A stretch of DNA of 35,736 nt, taken from contig CADEDU010000062.1 in the NCBI GenBank assembly GCA_902826155.1, positions 8,772 to 44,507 of the forward strand, read 5' to 3'. This stretch comes from an uncultured beta proteobacterium (GTDB lineage: Bacteria; Pseudomonadota; Gammaproteobacteria; Burkholderiales; SG8-39). The notes beneath the pieces were generated by a model, which saw only the letters and a list, made by a program, of their open reading frames with translations, was not told where the DNA came from and made no database searches. The position numbers and the translations under genes are program-made. Below are positions 15,302-23,001 of the stretch, in pieces (within the stretch, counting starts at the first letter, position 1; every line of letters starts with the position of its first letter).

Positions 15302-16696
15302 CTACTGCGTCACGGCCGCCACTTCCTGCGCCCATTGCAACGCCGCGAGCAACTTGGCGTTCACGGCCGCTTCGTCCAGACCGCACCGGGCCGCGGCCGC
15401 CGCGATCACCATCTGATCGCCCTGCTCGCACGAGCGGGCGAACTCAAGTAAGGGCGCAAAGGGGCCGGACTGCGTCAGCAGCGCAGCCTTCACGTCTTCA
15501 GTCACGCCGATCTGCGGCAGCACTTGGGCGATCGGTTGCCCCAGGAACTGATCGAGCAGCGACAGCAATCCAGTGAGGAATGCCGAGTCCGGGTCGAGCG
15601 TACCGACCGCGAGCGATTCCATCAGGTGTGCCCGCACCAGCACCTGCTCGACGAGTGCGCGCTCGGCGAATCCCCAATCCTTGATGTCGAACACCAGCAG
15701 CGACAGCCAGCGATAGAGCTTCTTCGCGCCGATCACCACCAGCGCCTGATCGATCGTCGTGACCTCACGTGCAAAGCCCATCGCCGCCGAGTTCACGTAG
15801 CGCAGCAGCTTGAACGTCAGCACCGGATCGATGCGCAGCGCATTGGCGATCTGGGCGTTGTCCGCGCCCTGTCGCAACTGATTCAGGATCTGGAACACGC
15901 GCAGTCGATCAACGTCGCTCTTGGGCGCGGTCCAGTTCTCGCGTCGGGTGGCGAACGGTCCGAGGAAATGATCGAACCCGACCTGCGTACAGAGTCGATA
16001 GTCATCGGCGGTCTGGACATCGTGCGCAATGAGCGCGAACGGCGCTGTGCCCCGAGCGCGGCCGATCTGGCGCAGTTTGCGCACCAACTCCTTCAACTGG
16101 ACACCGTCGAACGCCGAGGCAACGACCTGCACGAACTCGCAGCGCGCGAGTATCGAACCGAATGCATCGGGAGTTGAACGCAGCGTCCAACCCACGCGCA
16201 TCCCCAGCGCACCGAGCGCATCGATGTTCGCGTGCACCGCGACTTCGTCCACCTGATTGTCGAGCAGCGGGTCGAGCATCAGCACCGTGCTCGCGCGCGG
16301 TCGCTCCCCGGCAATCACCTTGGCCGCCGCCGGCAACCCGACGTTGACCATGGCGATCTGCCCGGCAAGCACGTCCCCGACACGCGACGCAGCGAGTTCA
16401 CGCAGCAAGGCTTCGTCGTACACGCTGCGAATACGCGCGGAACGTTCGGCGAAGCGTGACTGCATCTGGCGGTCGAGCGAGAACTCGTAGCCGCGGATGC
16501 GTTCGCCACGGTCGAACACCTGATCGCGGCACACGAACGACGAGGTGGCCGAAATTGCCGTCATCGCCTGCGGGCTCGGCGTGCTCGAGGTATCTCGAGC
16601 TACGGGTGCGCCTTTGGTGGATGGCACCTCCGGGTTTGGCACCTTCGAGGTTGGCACATCCTTGCTGCGCAGCAAGGAACGCAAGACGGTAAGCAT
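15302..16696 (-). CDS. EAL-like/HDOD signalling protein (YuxH/CdgJ type)
   Basis: 464 residues from ATG 16696, with GGAG 7 bases upstream; an ATG at 16816 would add 40 residues of low complexity. After a short N-terminus and a Pro/Ser/Thr-rich linker (about residues 12-45), there is a degenerate EAL-like domain beginning QVFDRGERIRGYEF. The catalytic EAL signature is replaced by YEFSLD, so cyclic-di-GMP hydrolysis is not expected. Residues about 260-460 form an HDOD domain (ANALRIDPVLTFKLLRYVNS, then TTIDQALVVIGAKKLYRWLS in parts). Proteins of this architecture act as non-catalytic regulators of motility, surface behaviour or stress responses. It stands alone, divergent from the isochorismatase-family gene. 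Confidence 0.85.
   Translation of the reverse strand: MLTVLRSLLRSKDVPTSKVPNPEVPSTKGAPVARDTSSTPSPQAMTAISATSSFVCRDQVFDRGERIRGYEFSLDRQMQSRFAERSARIRSVYDEALLRELAASRVGDVLAGQIAMVNVGLPAAAKVIAGERPRASTVLMLDPLLDNQVDEVAVHANIDALGALGMRVGWTLRSTPDAFGSILARCEFVQVVASAFDGVQLKELVRKLRQIGRARGTAPFALIAHDVQTADDYRLCTQVGFDHFLGPFATRRENWTAPKSDVDRLRVFQILNQLRQGADNAQIANALRIDPVLTFKLLRYVNSAAMGFAREVTTIDQALVVIGAKKLYRWLSLLVFDIKDWGFAERALVEQVLVRAHLMESLAVGTLDPDSAFLTGLLSLLDQFLGQPIAQVLPQIGVTEDVKAALLTQSGPFAPLLEFARSCEQGDQMVIAAAAARCGLDEAAVNAKLLAALQWAQEVAAVTQ
16623..16667. repeat. Three imperfect 15-bp repeats in the HDOD gene linker
   Basis: ggcacctccgggttt, ggcaccttcgaggtt and ggcacatccttgctg lie head to tail. On the coding strand they give a five-residue period of Val-Pro-x-x-(Lys/Glu) in the linker before the EAL-like domain. 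Confidence 0.75.
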
Positions 16697-16870
16697 GGGT
16701 CGCTCCGCGGAGGAGAACGGCGAGGCAGGAGATGCGGCGGGTGATGCGGCATCCGATTGTCCAGACCACTCCTGGCTATCGATCCGCCGAGGAACTCGAA
16801 GAATCCATGCCATCAATCAGCGCAGCCGCGTGACCTGTGCGAAATTCCGCATCGGTTGTCGCGCGACCTA

Positions 16871-16897
16871 TTCCACCCATTCCACCCATTCCGCCGA
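16871..16897. repeat. 9-bp tandem repeat upstream of the isochorismatase-family gene
   Basis: Two identical units ttccaccca are followed by the variant ttccgccga, ending just before the ribosome-binding region (GGAGAG, 16905-16910) of the gene starting at 16914. Confidence 0.75.
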
Positions 16898-16913
16898 TCC
16901 ATCCGGAGAGCCC

Positions 16914-17612
16914 ATGCACAACAGCCAGATCCCCGAAGTCGCGATGCGCGTCATCCGCACCCGAGCCAACGGCCTTTCCCTGTTCCCCACGCTCGACCCG
17001 GCGAAGACAGCGCTGGTGGTGGTCGACATGCAGAACGCATTTCTGCAGCCGGGGATGCTGCTGGAGGTGCCGATCGCGCGCCAGATCGTGCCGAACGTGA
17101 ACCGACTGGCGCGGGCGCTGCGCGAGGCGGGCGGGCGCATCGTCTGGTTGCGTGCGAGCATGGCCGGACAGCGCCAGGCGTGGAGCGTGTGGTTCGAGCA
17201 TCTGGTCACCCGCAGCGCCGCCGACGAGTGCGAAGCGATTCTCACGCCCGGCCATGGTGGCTTCGAGTTGTATGGCGAACTCGATGTACGAACAGGCGAC
17301 CTCATCGTCGACAAGAAGCGGTTCAGCCCGTTCAATCCCGGCTCGTCCGACCTCGATGCGCGCCTGCGCGAGCTTGCTATCGACACGCTCGTCGTCACCG
17401 GCACACTCACCAACAACTGCTGCGAGAGCACCGCGCGCGACGCGATGATGCTCAACTACAAGGTCGTATTCGTCAGCGACGCCACCGCCACGCGCACCGA
17501 CGAGGAGCACAACGCGACGCTCGGCAACATCGCGCGAGTAGTGGGTGAAGTGGCGACGACGGAGCAGACCATCGGCAAGTTTCAGGCGCCGGCACGCCGC
17601 AACGCAGCGTGA
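16914..17612 (+). CDS. Isochorismatase-family cysteine hydrolase
   Basis: 232 residues from ATG 16914, preceded by GGAGAG at a short 3-base spacing; the in-frame ATG at codon 11 is an alternative. The catalytic triad is complete: Asp38 in VVDMQNAFL, Lys134 in VDKKRFSPF and Cys169 in TLTNNCCESTARDA, with the usual cis-peptide region before the cysteine. This family hydrolyses amides, N-carbamoyl groups (N-carbamoylsarcosine amidohydrolase, ureidoacrylate hydrolase, biuret hydrolase, maleamate amidohydrolase) or the isochorismate vinyl ether. The FNPG-type sequence after the lysine is common in the amidase members, so an amidase or carbamoyl hydrolase is more likely than isochorismatase. It may serve the same catabolic island, but no operator of the site 1-4 type lies upstream. 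Confidence 0.88.
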   Translation: MHNSQIPEVAMRVIRTRANGLSLFPTLDPAKTALVVVDMQNAFLQPGMLLEVPIARQIVPNVNRLARALREAGGRIVWLRASMAGQRQAWSVWFEHLVTRSAADECEAILTPGHGGFELYGELDVRTGDLIVDKKRFSPFNPGSSDLDARLRELAIDTLVVTGTLTNNCCESTARDAMMLNYKVVFVSDATATRTDEEHNATLGNIARVVGEVATTEQTIGKFQAPARRNAA

Positions 17613-17678
17613 GGCCTCACGCTTCGCTTCACCGCGACAGGCGAAGCGGAGATCCCTTCGCCCTCCGACGGATTGCTC

Positions 17679-18194
17679 TCAGCAGGCGGCCGCCAGATCG
17701 GCCGCCCGCAACGCACCCGGGAAATTCACCGGCGACACGGGCAGATAGCCGTCCGACTCGCCACCCTCGGCGACGATTTGCATGCCGAATCGTCCCGCCA
17801 AGCGCGCCATGCCCGAGTTCTGCGTCAGGAAGTGGGTGAACAGCTCGGTCACGCCCCACTGCCGACACTGCGCGATGCAGTGTTCAAGTAGCACGCTGGC
17901 TACGTGGCGGCGCTGATAGGGTGCGAGCACCGAAACGCCGATCTCCGCGTACCCGAACCCGCGTGCCAGATGCGCCATGCCGATCGGCGTCGCCTCGGCG
18001 CCGGCGTCGCGATCGACGAATGCCGCGTAGAGGCGATCGCACGTCAGGTCGATGCTCTGCACATACGAACGGATCCCCTCGTCGCTCATCGACGTGCTGA
18101 AGCGCAGATAGCGTTCCTGCGCGGACAACGCCAGCAGATGGGCGCTGTACAAGTCGCGCTCGTGCGGCGCGAGGCGCATGACTCGGATGCTCAT
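17679..18194 (-). CDS. GNAT-family N-acetyltransferase
   Basis: 171 residues from ATG 18194, with a full AGGAGGT ribosome-binding site. The N-terminus RVMRLAPHERDLYSAHLLAL and LSAQERYLRF belongs to a GNAT group often found in proteobacteria. The acetyl-CoA motif region is GYAEIGVSVLAPYQRRHVAS, where the Q/RxxGxG/A pyrophosphate loop appears as YQRRHVAS, followed by ALLEHC-like helix and a Gly/Asn-rich strand. The substrate is unknown; small molecules or protein lysines are both possible. It is a single gene between the isochorismatase-family gene (convergent) and ppk1. Confidence 0.8.
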   Translation of the reverse strand: MSIRVMRLAPHERDLYSAHLLALSAQERYLRFSTSMSDEGIRSYVQSIDLTCDRLYAAFVDRDAGAEATPIGMAHLARGFGYAEIGVSVLAPYQRRHVASVLLEHCIAQCRQWGVTELFTHFLTQNSGMARLAGRFGMQIVAEGGESDGYLPVSPVNFPGALRAADLAAAC

Positions 18195-18335
18195 CGTGGA
18201 CCTCCTGCAATGTCGCTTGCTTGCAGCGGCCAGTATGGGCGCGCGCGCCGGCGCGATTCCAATCGTTATTTCGGAACGCGAAGTTCGGGAAATTCGATGG
18301 AACTCAGTGGCGTATTGACGGAGCCTGATCGGCGA

Positions 18336-20498
18336 TCAGCGGCCGGCGGATTGCGCCAAGCGCTCCAACAAAGTGCGTTGCGCGCTTACGCCGCTGCCGC
18401 GTGGTGCGAGAGGCGGATCGTATTCCCCGTCCGCACGCATGCACCAGGCGCCCTCGGTGTCGTCGCGGTAGACGCGCAGGCCTTCGTCTATCACGCGCGC
18501 CTTGATCTGCGCGTCATTCACCGGAAAACAGACTTCCACGCGTCCGAAGAAATTGCGCCCCATCCAGTCGGCACTCGACAGGTACACATCGTCGCGCCCG
18601 TCGTTGTGGAAACAGAACACGCGATGATGCTCGAGGAAGCGCCCGACGATCGAGCGCACCCGGATGTTCTCCGACAACCCCGGAACACCGGGGCGCAGCG
18701 CGCACACGCCACGCACGATCAGATCGACCTGCACACCGCTGCGACTGGCGTCGTACAGCGCATCGATCACGCCGGGCTCGAGCAGCGCGTTCATCTTCGC
18801 CATGATGTGCGCACGTTTGCCCGCGCGGGCATGCTCGCTCTCGCGCCGGATCGCGTCGACGATGTGCTGATGCAGCGTGAACGGCGACTGTAGCAACGCC
18901 GCCAGCTGCGTGGTCTTTCCCGGGCCGGTGAGCTGGCGAAACACCTCATGGACGTCGCGGCAGATCGTGGCGTCGGCGGTGAACAGGCCGAAGTCGGTGT
19001 ACAGGCGCGCGGTGCGCGGGTGGTAGTTGCCGGTCGCGAGATGCACGTACGGTCGCAGCCGCCCGTCCTCGCGACGCACCACCATCAACATCTTGGCGTG
19101 CGTCTTGTGTCCGACGATGCCGTAGACCACGTGCGCCCCCACCTCTTCGAGGCGCGCGGCCCAGTTGATGTTCGCCTCCTCGTCGAAGCGCGCCATCAGC
19201 TCCACCACCACGGTCACCGCTTTGCCGTTGCGCGCCGCCTGGATCAGCGTTTCCATCAGCGCCGATTGCGTGCCGGTGCGATAGATGGTCTGTTTGATCG
19301 CTACCACGGCCGGATCGGTCGCCGCCGCGCGCGCGAACTCGAGCACCGGCTGAAACGATTGGTACGGGTGATGCAGCAGAATGTCGCCGGCAGCGATCGC
19401 CGCGAACATGTCGGTGCGCTCGGCGCTCGCCACGCCCGGTGTGAACGGGGCGAATTTCAGATCCGGGCGATCCACCAGATCGGGGATCTGACTCAGCCGC
19501 ACCAGATTCACCGGCCCTTCTACCGAATACAGATCGATTTCGTCGAGCTCGAACTGGCGCATCAGGAACTGGCCCATCGGGCCCGGGCAGCTCGCGCTCA
19601 CCTCGAGACGGACGGCGCTGCCGAAGTGTCGGTCGAGAAGCTCACCTTGCAGCGCGGCGCGCAGATCCTTGATCTCCTCCTCGTCGACGAATAGTTCGCT
19701 GTTGCGCGTCACGCGGAACTCGCTGCACGAGCGCACCTGCATCCCGGGAAACAATTCGTCGACGAAGCGGCCGAGGATCGCGGCCAGCGTGATGAACCCG
19801 TGCGGAACACCGGCGATCTCGGGCGGCACCTGGATCACACGTGGTAGCACGCGTGGGGCCTGCACGATCGCCACGCTCATGTCGCGGCCGAACGCGTCTT
19901 CGCCATCCAGCTCGACGATGAAGTTCAGGCTCTTGTTGAGCACCTGCGGAAACGGATGCGCCGGATCGAGCCCGATCGGCGTGAGCACCGGTTCCATCTC
20001 GCGCTTGAAATAGTCGTGCAGCCAGGCGAGTTGCGTCTCGCTCCATTGCTCACGACGCTGCAGCACATCGATGCCCTCGGCTTCGAGTGCGGGCAGCAGC
20101 ACGGTGTTGTAGAGCTGATATTGCCGGATCACCAGCGCGCGCGCACGCTCGGCGATCAACGCCAGCGTCGCCTTCACGCCGGTGCCGTCGGGCAATCGGG
20201 CGTCGGGATGATCCCATTCCTCCTGCTGCAGCCAGGCCACCCGCACCTCGAAGAACTCGTCGAGATTGGAGGAGACGATGCACAGGAACCGCAGCCGCTC
20301 GAGCAGCGGCACGTTCGGATCCTCGGCCATTGCGAACACGCGCTCGTTGAACGCGAGAATGCCCAGTTCGCGATTGAGGTAACGCGGCGCGGCGGACTCG
20401 CCGACTACGCCATCGCTGCTATACGGCTCGAAGCTCGCTTGCACGGTTTGATTCGATGCATCGGCGGCAAACGCGATCGGGGATAGGCCCGAGTTCAA
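18336..20498 (-). CDS. ppk1: Polyphosphate kinase 1
   Basis: 720 residues from TTG 20498, the start fixed by GGGAGGAG five bases upstream; length is normal for PPK1. The four-domain order is visible: N-terminal helical domain (RYLNRELGILAFNERV, SSNLDEFFEVR), head domain, and two C-terminal phospholipase-D-like domains. His467 in GHKTHAKM corresponds to the phosphorylated His435 of the E. coli enzyme, and His624 in FLEHHRVF to His592. The enzyme reversibly transfers the ATP gamma-phosphate onto polyphosphate chains, at the membrane or in the cytoplasm. Its own promoter carries a Pho-box-like sequence, so induction under phosphate starvation is inferred. The phoX gene lies directly upstream on the same strand. 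No ppx gene is adjacent, although many bacteria pair the two. Confidence 0.96.
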   Translation of the reverse strand: MNSGLSPIAFAADASNQTVQASFEPYSSDGVVGESAAPRYLNRELGILAFNERVFAMAEDPNVPLLERLRFLCIVSSNLDEFFEVRVAWLQQEEWDHPDARLPDGTGVKATLALIAERARALVIRQYQLYNTVLLPALEAEGIDVLQRREQWSETQLAWLHDYFKREMEPVLTPIGLDPAHPFPQVLNKSLNFIVELDGEDAFGRDMSVAIVQAPRVLPRVIQVPPEIAGVPHGFITLAAILGRFVDELFPGMQVRSCSEFRVTRNSELFVDEEEIKDLRAALQGELLDRHFGSAVRLEVSASCPGPMGQFLMRQFELDEIDLYSVEGPVNLVRLSQIPDLVDRPDLKFAPFTPGVASAERTDMFAAIAAGDILLHHPYQSFQPVLEFARAAATDPAVVAIKQTIYRTGTQSALMETLIQAARNGKAVTVVVELMARFDEEANINWAARLEEVGAHVVYGIVGHKTHAKMLMVVRREDGRLRPYVHLATGNYHPRTARLYTDFGLFTADATICRDVHEVFRQLTGPGKTTQLAALLQSPFTLHQHIVDAIRRESEHARAGKRAHIMAKMNALLEPGVIDALYDASRSGVQVDLIVRGVCALRPGVPGLSENIRVRSIVGRFLEHHRVFCFHNDGRDDVYLSSADWMGRNFFGRVEVCFPVNDAQIKARVIDEGLRVYRDDTEGAWCMRADGEYDPPLAPRGSGVSAQRTLLERLAQSAGR

Positions 20499-20503
20499 GG
20501 CGT

Positions 20504-20511
20504 CTCCTCCC
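20504..20511 (-). promoter_or_regulatory. Shine-Dalgarno deciding the ppk1 TTG start
   Basis: On the minus strand GGGAGGAG lies 5 bases before TTG 20498, a near-perfect anti-16S match; no ATG or GTG is better placed. Confidence 0.75.
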
Positions 20512-20528
20512 GGTAGATGTTTGCGCCG

Positions 20529-20562
20529 ATTGTTGAAGTGATTCGTGACCGCAGTATGACAA
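20529..20562 (-). promoter_or_regulatory. Pho box and -10 of ppk1
   Basis: On the minus strand 20562-20545 reads TTGTCATACTGCGGTCAC. The two 7-base direct repeats, TTGTCAT and CGGTCAC with a 4-base gap, each match the PhoB repeat CTGTCA(T/C) at six of seven positions. Ten bases later comes AACAAT (20534-20529), a plausible -10 at the spacing usual for PhoB-activated promoters, where the Pho box replaces the -35. The predicted start of transcription is about 20 bases before the ppk1 start codon. Confidence 0.65.
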
Positions 20563-20577
20563 GGGAACGCGGCATAA

Positions 20578-20596
20578 CCCCACCCAGACAGTGGGG
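20578..20596 (-). terminator. Small hairpin between phoX and ppk1
   Basis: CCCCAC and GTGGGG form a 6-bp stem around a 7-base loop, about 43 bases after the phoX stop. There is no T-run, so it is at best a weak terminator or attenuating structure separating phoX from the ppk1 promoter. Confidence 0.3.
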
Positions 20597-20638
20597 CAAT
20601 GCCGCGGTCATCGGCAAATCGTCACGACTTGCGAAGGC

Positions 20639-22606
20639 TCAGGCGCCGATCTTGCCACCGTCGTCCTTGGTGATGACGATCGTCGCCGACCGTGGACGCG
20701 CCCCGGCATCGCCGTCGGGCCAGGAACTGAACTCCTTCGGGTTGGCCGGGTTGCCGGGCAGGTCGTCAGGACGCTCACCTGGATGCTGGATGCCCACGAA
20801 CATGGTGCGCTCATCGGGAGTCACGAACACGCCGGTGATCTCGCACTGCTTCGGACCCACCAGGAAGCGGCGGGTCTCGCGGGAGCGCGGATCGGCGCAC
20901 AGCATCTGGTTGTTGCCGAAGCCGGCGTACGCACCGGCATTGATGGTCGAGGTGGACACGTCGGTCTGGATCCACAACCGGCCGCTGGGCGCAACGTAGA
21001 TCCCATCGGGCGAGCCGTACTTGTCGCCCAGGATCGTCGAGCCGTGCGCCGCATTGGCCGGATCGCCGGCGAGCGCGAAGATGTCCCAATGGAACGTGGG
21101 CTCGGTCCAGTCGTTGCGGTACGACCAGGTGATGATGTGGCCGTAGTTGTTGATGCTGCGCGGATTGGGCGCATCCACCGGCGGGCGCGCTGAACCCGCA
21201 ACGGTAGTGCCGTTCGGGTTGTTGACCGACGCCGGCGTGCTGCCGCGCCGATTGTTGTTGGTGAGCGTGGCGATCGCGGTGAGGCTGTCCGGGAAGGTGT
21301 CGATCCATTCCGGACGATCCATCATCGTCGCACCGACGGCATCGGCCGCCGCGCGCGTGTTGATGAGGATCTGCGCCAGCGACCAGCCGGCCAGCGCCGG
21401 GTTGTCGGGCGTGAGCGGCAGCCACTGCCCACTGCCGTCGGCGCCGAACTTCGCCACATAGAGCGTGCCCTCGTCGAGCGGATGCACGCCACGACGCAGC
21501 ATGCGGCGCCAACGGTCGGCCGATACGTAGCGATAGATGTACTCGTTGCGCTCATCGTCGCCCATGTACACCACCACGCGACCATCGCGCGCTTCCTGCA
21601 CCCAGGCCCCTTCATGCTTGAGACGGCCCAGCGCGGTGCGCTTGACCGGCATCGAGTTCGGACGGAACGGATCGATCTCGGTCACCCAGCCGAAGCGATT
21701 GACTTCGTTGGGCTCCTCGTCGACGCGAAAGCGCTTGTCGGTGGTGTGCCAGAGATAGCCGAAGCCCGCCGCGTTGATGCCATAGCGTGCCTCCATCGCA
21801 TTCGGCGCACCGTTCTTGCGGAAGTAGCCATTGAAGTTCTCTTCGCAGGCGAGGTACGTGCCCCAGGGCGTGAAGCCCATCGCGCAATTGTTGAGCGTAC
21901 CCAGCACCAGCGAGCCGCTCGGATCGGCGCTGGTCTGCAGCAGCGCATCGCCGCAAGCCGGTCCGCCGATGCGGATCGGTGTCATACCGGTAATGCGGCG
22001 CGCGTAGTGCGAAGGCCGCACCACGTGCCAGTCGCGCGGGCCGCGGCGCCCGCTCCAGCGCCGATCATCGTCGTTGCGCTCACCCTTGACCTCGATGATC
22101 GATACGCCATGCGCGGCGAGCGACTTGTTCGTCTTCTCCTGATTCCAGTTGGCCACGCCGTCGGGAAACAGCAGGCCATCGTCGGTGTACTCGTGGTTTT
22201 GCACCAACAGGCCGTGGCGCGAGCCGCGCAGCGGGAAGTACACCATCCCGTCGTTATGCCTACCCCATTGCTGCGCCTGCTCGGCGGCGCTGTTGCTCGC
22301 ATCGGGCTTGAACACCGGTCCGTTCGAGAGCGGATCGCCCCAGGCAATGAGCACTTCGGCGCTGTAGCCGGGCGGCACGACGACCGCGTCGGCGGCCGAT
22401 ACCGGCACGCTTTCGAAACCGAGCAGCGGTCCGCCGTAACCGCGCGCTTGCGCGGGCACGGCGCTGAGCAAAGCGCCCACGCCGGTTGTCGATGCTGCTG
22501 CGGCGCCGGTCACGCCGAGAAATCCGCGCCGCGAGATCCGCGCCTGGATGATCTGTTCGAAGCTCGGGTTACCGGAGGGATTGCTCTGCGGATTGTCGTC
22601 TTTCAT
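20639..22606 (-). CDS. phoX: PhoX-family alkaline phosphatase (DUF839), Tat-exported
   Basis: 655 residues from ATG 22606. A twin-arginine signal lies at about residues 28-60: ISRRGFLGVTGAAAASTT, with the full S-R-R-x-F-L consensus, so the folded enzyme is exported by the Tat system. The body has the PhoX/DUF839 blocks: DGMVYFPLRG, LLVQNHEYTDDGLLFPDG (in parts), the CEENFNGYF acidic segment and RFGWVTEIDPF, then VVYMGDDERNEYIY and a C-terminal RFLVGPKQCEITGVFVTPD. PhoX enzymes use iron and calcium to release phosphate from organic monoesters in the periplasm or outside. The ribosome-binding site is weak. A borderline Pho box lies about 60 bp upstream, and ppk1 follows 140 bp downstream. Symbol given by family; the secreted-phosphatase role is established for characterised members. 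Confidence 0.88.
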   Translation of the reverse strand: MKDDNPQSNPSGNPSFEQIIQARISRRGFLGVTGAAAASTTGVGALLSAVPAQARGYGGPLLGFESVPVSAADAVVVPPGYSAEVLIAWGDPLSNGPVFKPDASNSAAEQAQQWGRHNDGMVYFPLRGSRHGLLVQNHEYTDDGLLFPDGVANWNQEKTNKSLAAHGVSIIEVKGERNDDDRRWSGRRGPRDWHVVRPSHYARRITGMTPIRIGGPACGDALLQTSADPSGSLVLGTLNNCAMGFTPWGTYLACEENFNGYFRKNGAPNAMEARYGINAAGFGYLWHTTDKRFRVDEEPNEVNRFGWVTEIDPFRPNSMPVKRTALGRLKHEGAWVQEARDGRVVVYMGDDERNEYIYRYVSADRWRRMLRRGVHPLDEGTLYVAKFGADGSGQWLPLTPDNPALAGWSLAQILINTRAAADAVGATMMDRPEWIDTFPDSLTAIATLTNNNRRGSTPASVNNPNGTTVAGSARPPVDAPNPRSINNYGHIITWSYRNDWTEPTFHWDIFALAGDPANAAHGSTILGDKYGSPDGIYVAPSGRLWIQTDVSTSTINAGAYAGFGNNQMLCADPRSRETRRFLVGPKQCEITGVFVTPDERTMFVGIQHPGERPDDLPGNPANPKEFSSWPDGDAGARPRSATIVITKDDGGKIGA

Positions 22607-23001
22607 GAGGATGGGCTTTCTTTGCGAGTGAGCGGACCTGCGTCGGCCGCGAATGTGCGGCGACACCGTTACGGCTTGATGACCTCGCACCGTTCGTCAT
22701 CCACGATTACGCGCCTGCCCGGCATCAGCCCTATCACCCACCCTTTCGCCCGCTCTCTCGCTCCGCCAATCGCCCGCACTTTGCTTGCGGCCATCGGCGC
22801 CGCACAGTGGCGCCTGCCACGGCCGCGAGCTCGATCGCATCGGCGTTCGCGTGCTGAACCAAACTAGAACGTGATGGCCGGGGAACGCAACGCAGCGACG
22901 ACAACAGCTGCAAGCGCGCTGGAACCAGATCCCCGATCGAACCGCGCTGACAAGCACGCTCCTGCTGCGACGGGCTCCTTCACGGGGAAGGAGGTCGAAG
23001 C
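22607..23001. other. Divergent intergenic region between phoX and the haloperoxidase gene
   Basis: 395 bases without a supportable gene; open frames here are fragments or antisense extensions. Besides the Pho-box candidate at 22668-22685, there is an inverted pair GATGAC (22678-22683) and GTCATC (22696-22701). A strong Shine-Dalgarno (GGAGG, 22990-22994) for the haloperoxidase gene ends it. I found no convincing sigma-70 promoter for that gene. Confidence 0.6.
22668..22685 (-). promoter_or_regulatory. Weak Pho-box candidate upstream of phoX
   Basis: On the minus strand AGGTCATCAAGCCGTAAC has two 7-base repeats 11 bp apart that match the PhoB consensus at about 12 of 18 positions. The expected -10 at a 10-base distance (CACATT) is poor. 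Position and gene function make it plausible; sequence alone does not prove it. Confidence 0.3.

Noticed and set aside
21482..22867. Long plus-strand open frame (461 codons) opposite phoX
   Set aside because: It is antisense to a clear PhoX protein; the product is Arg/His-rich with no recognisable domain, typical of a GC-rich shadow frame.
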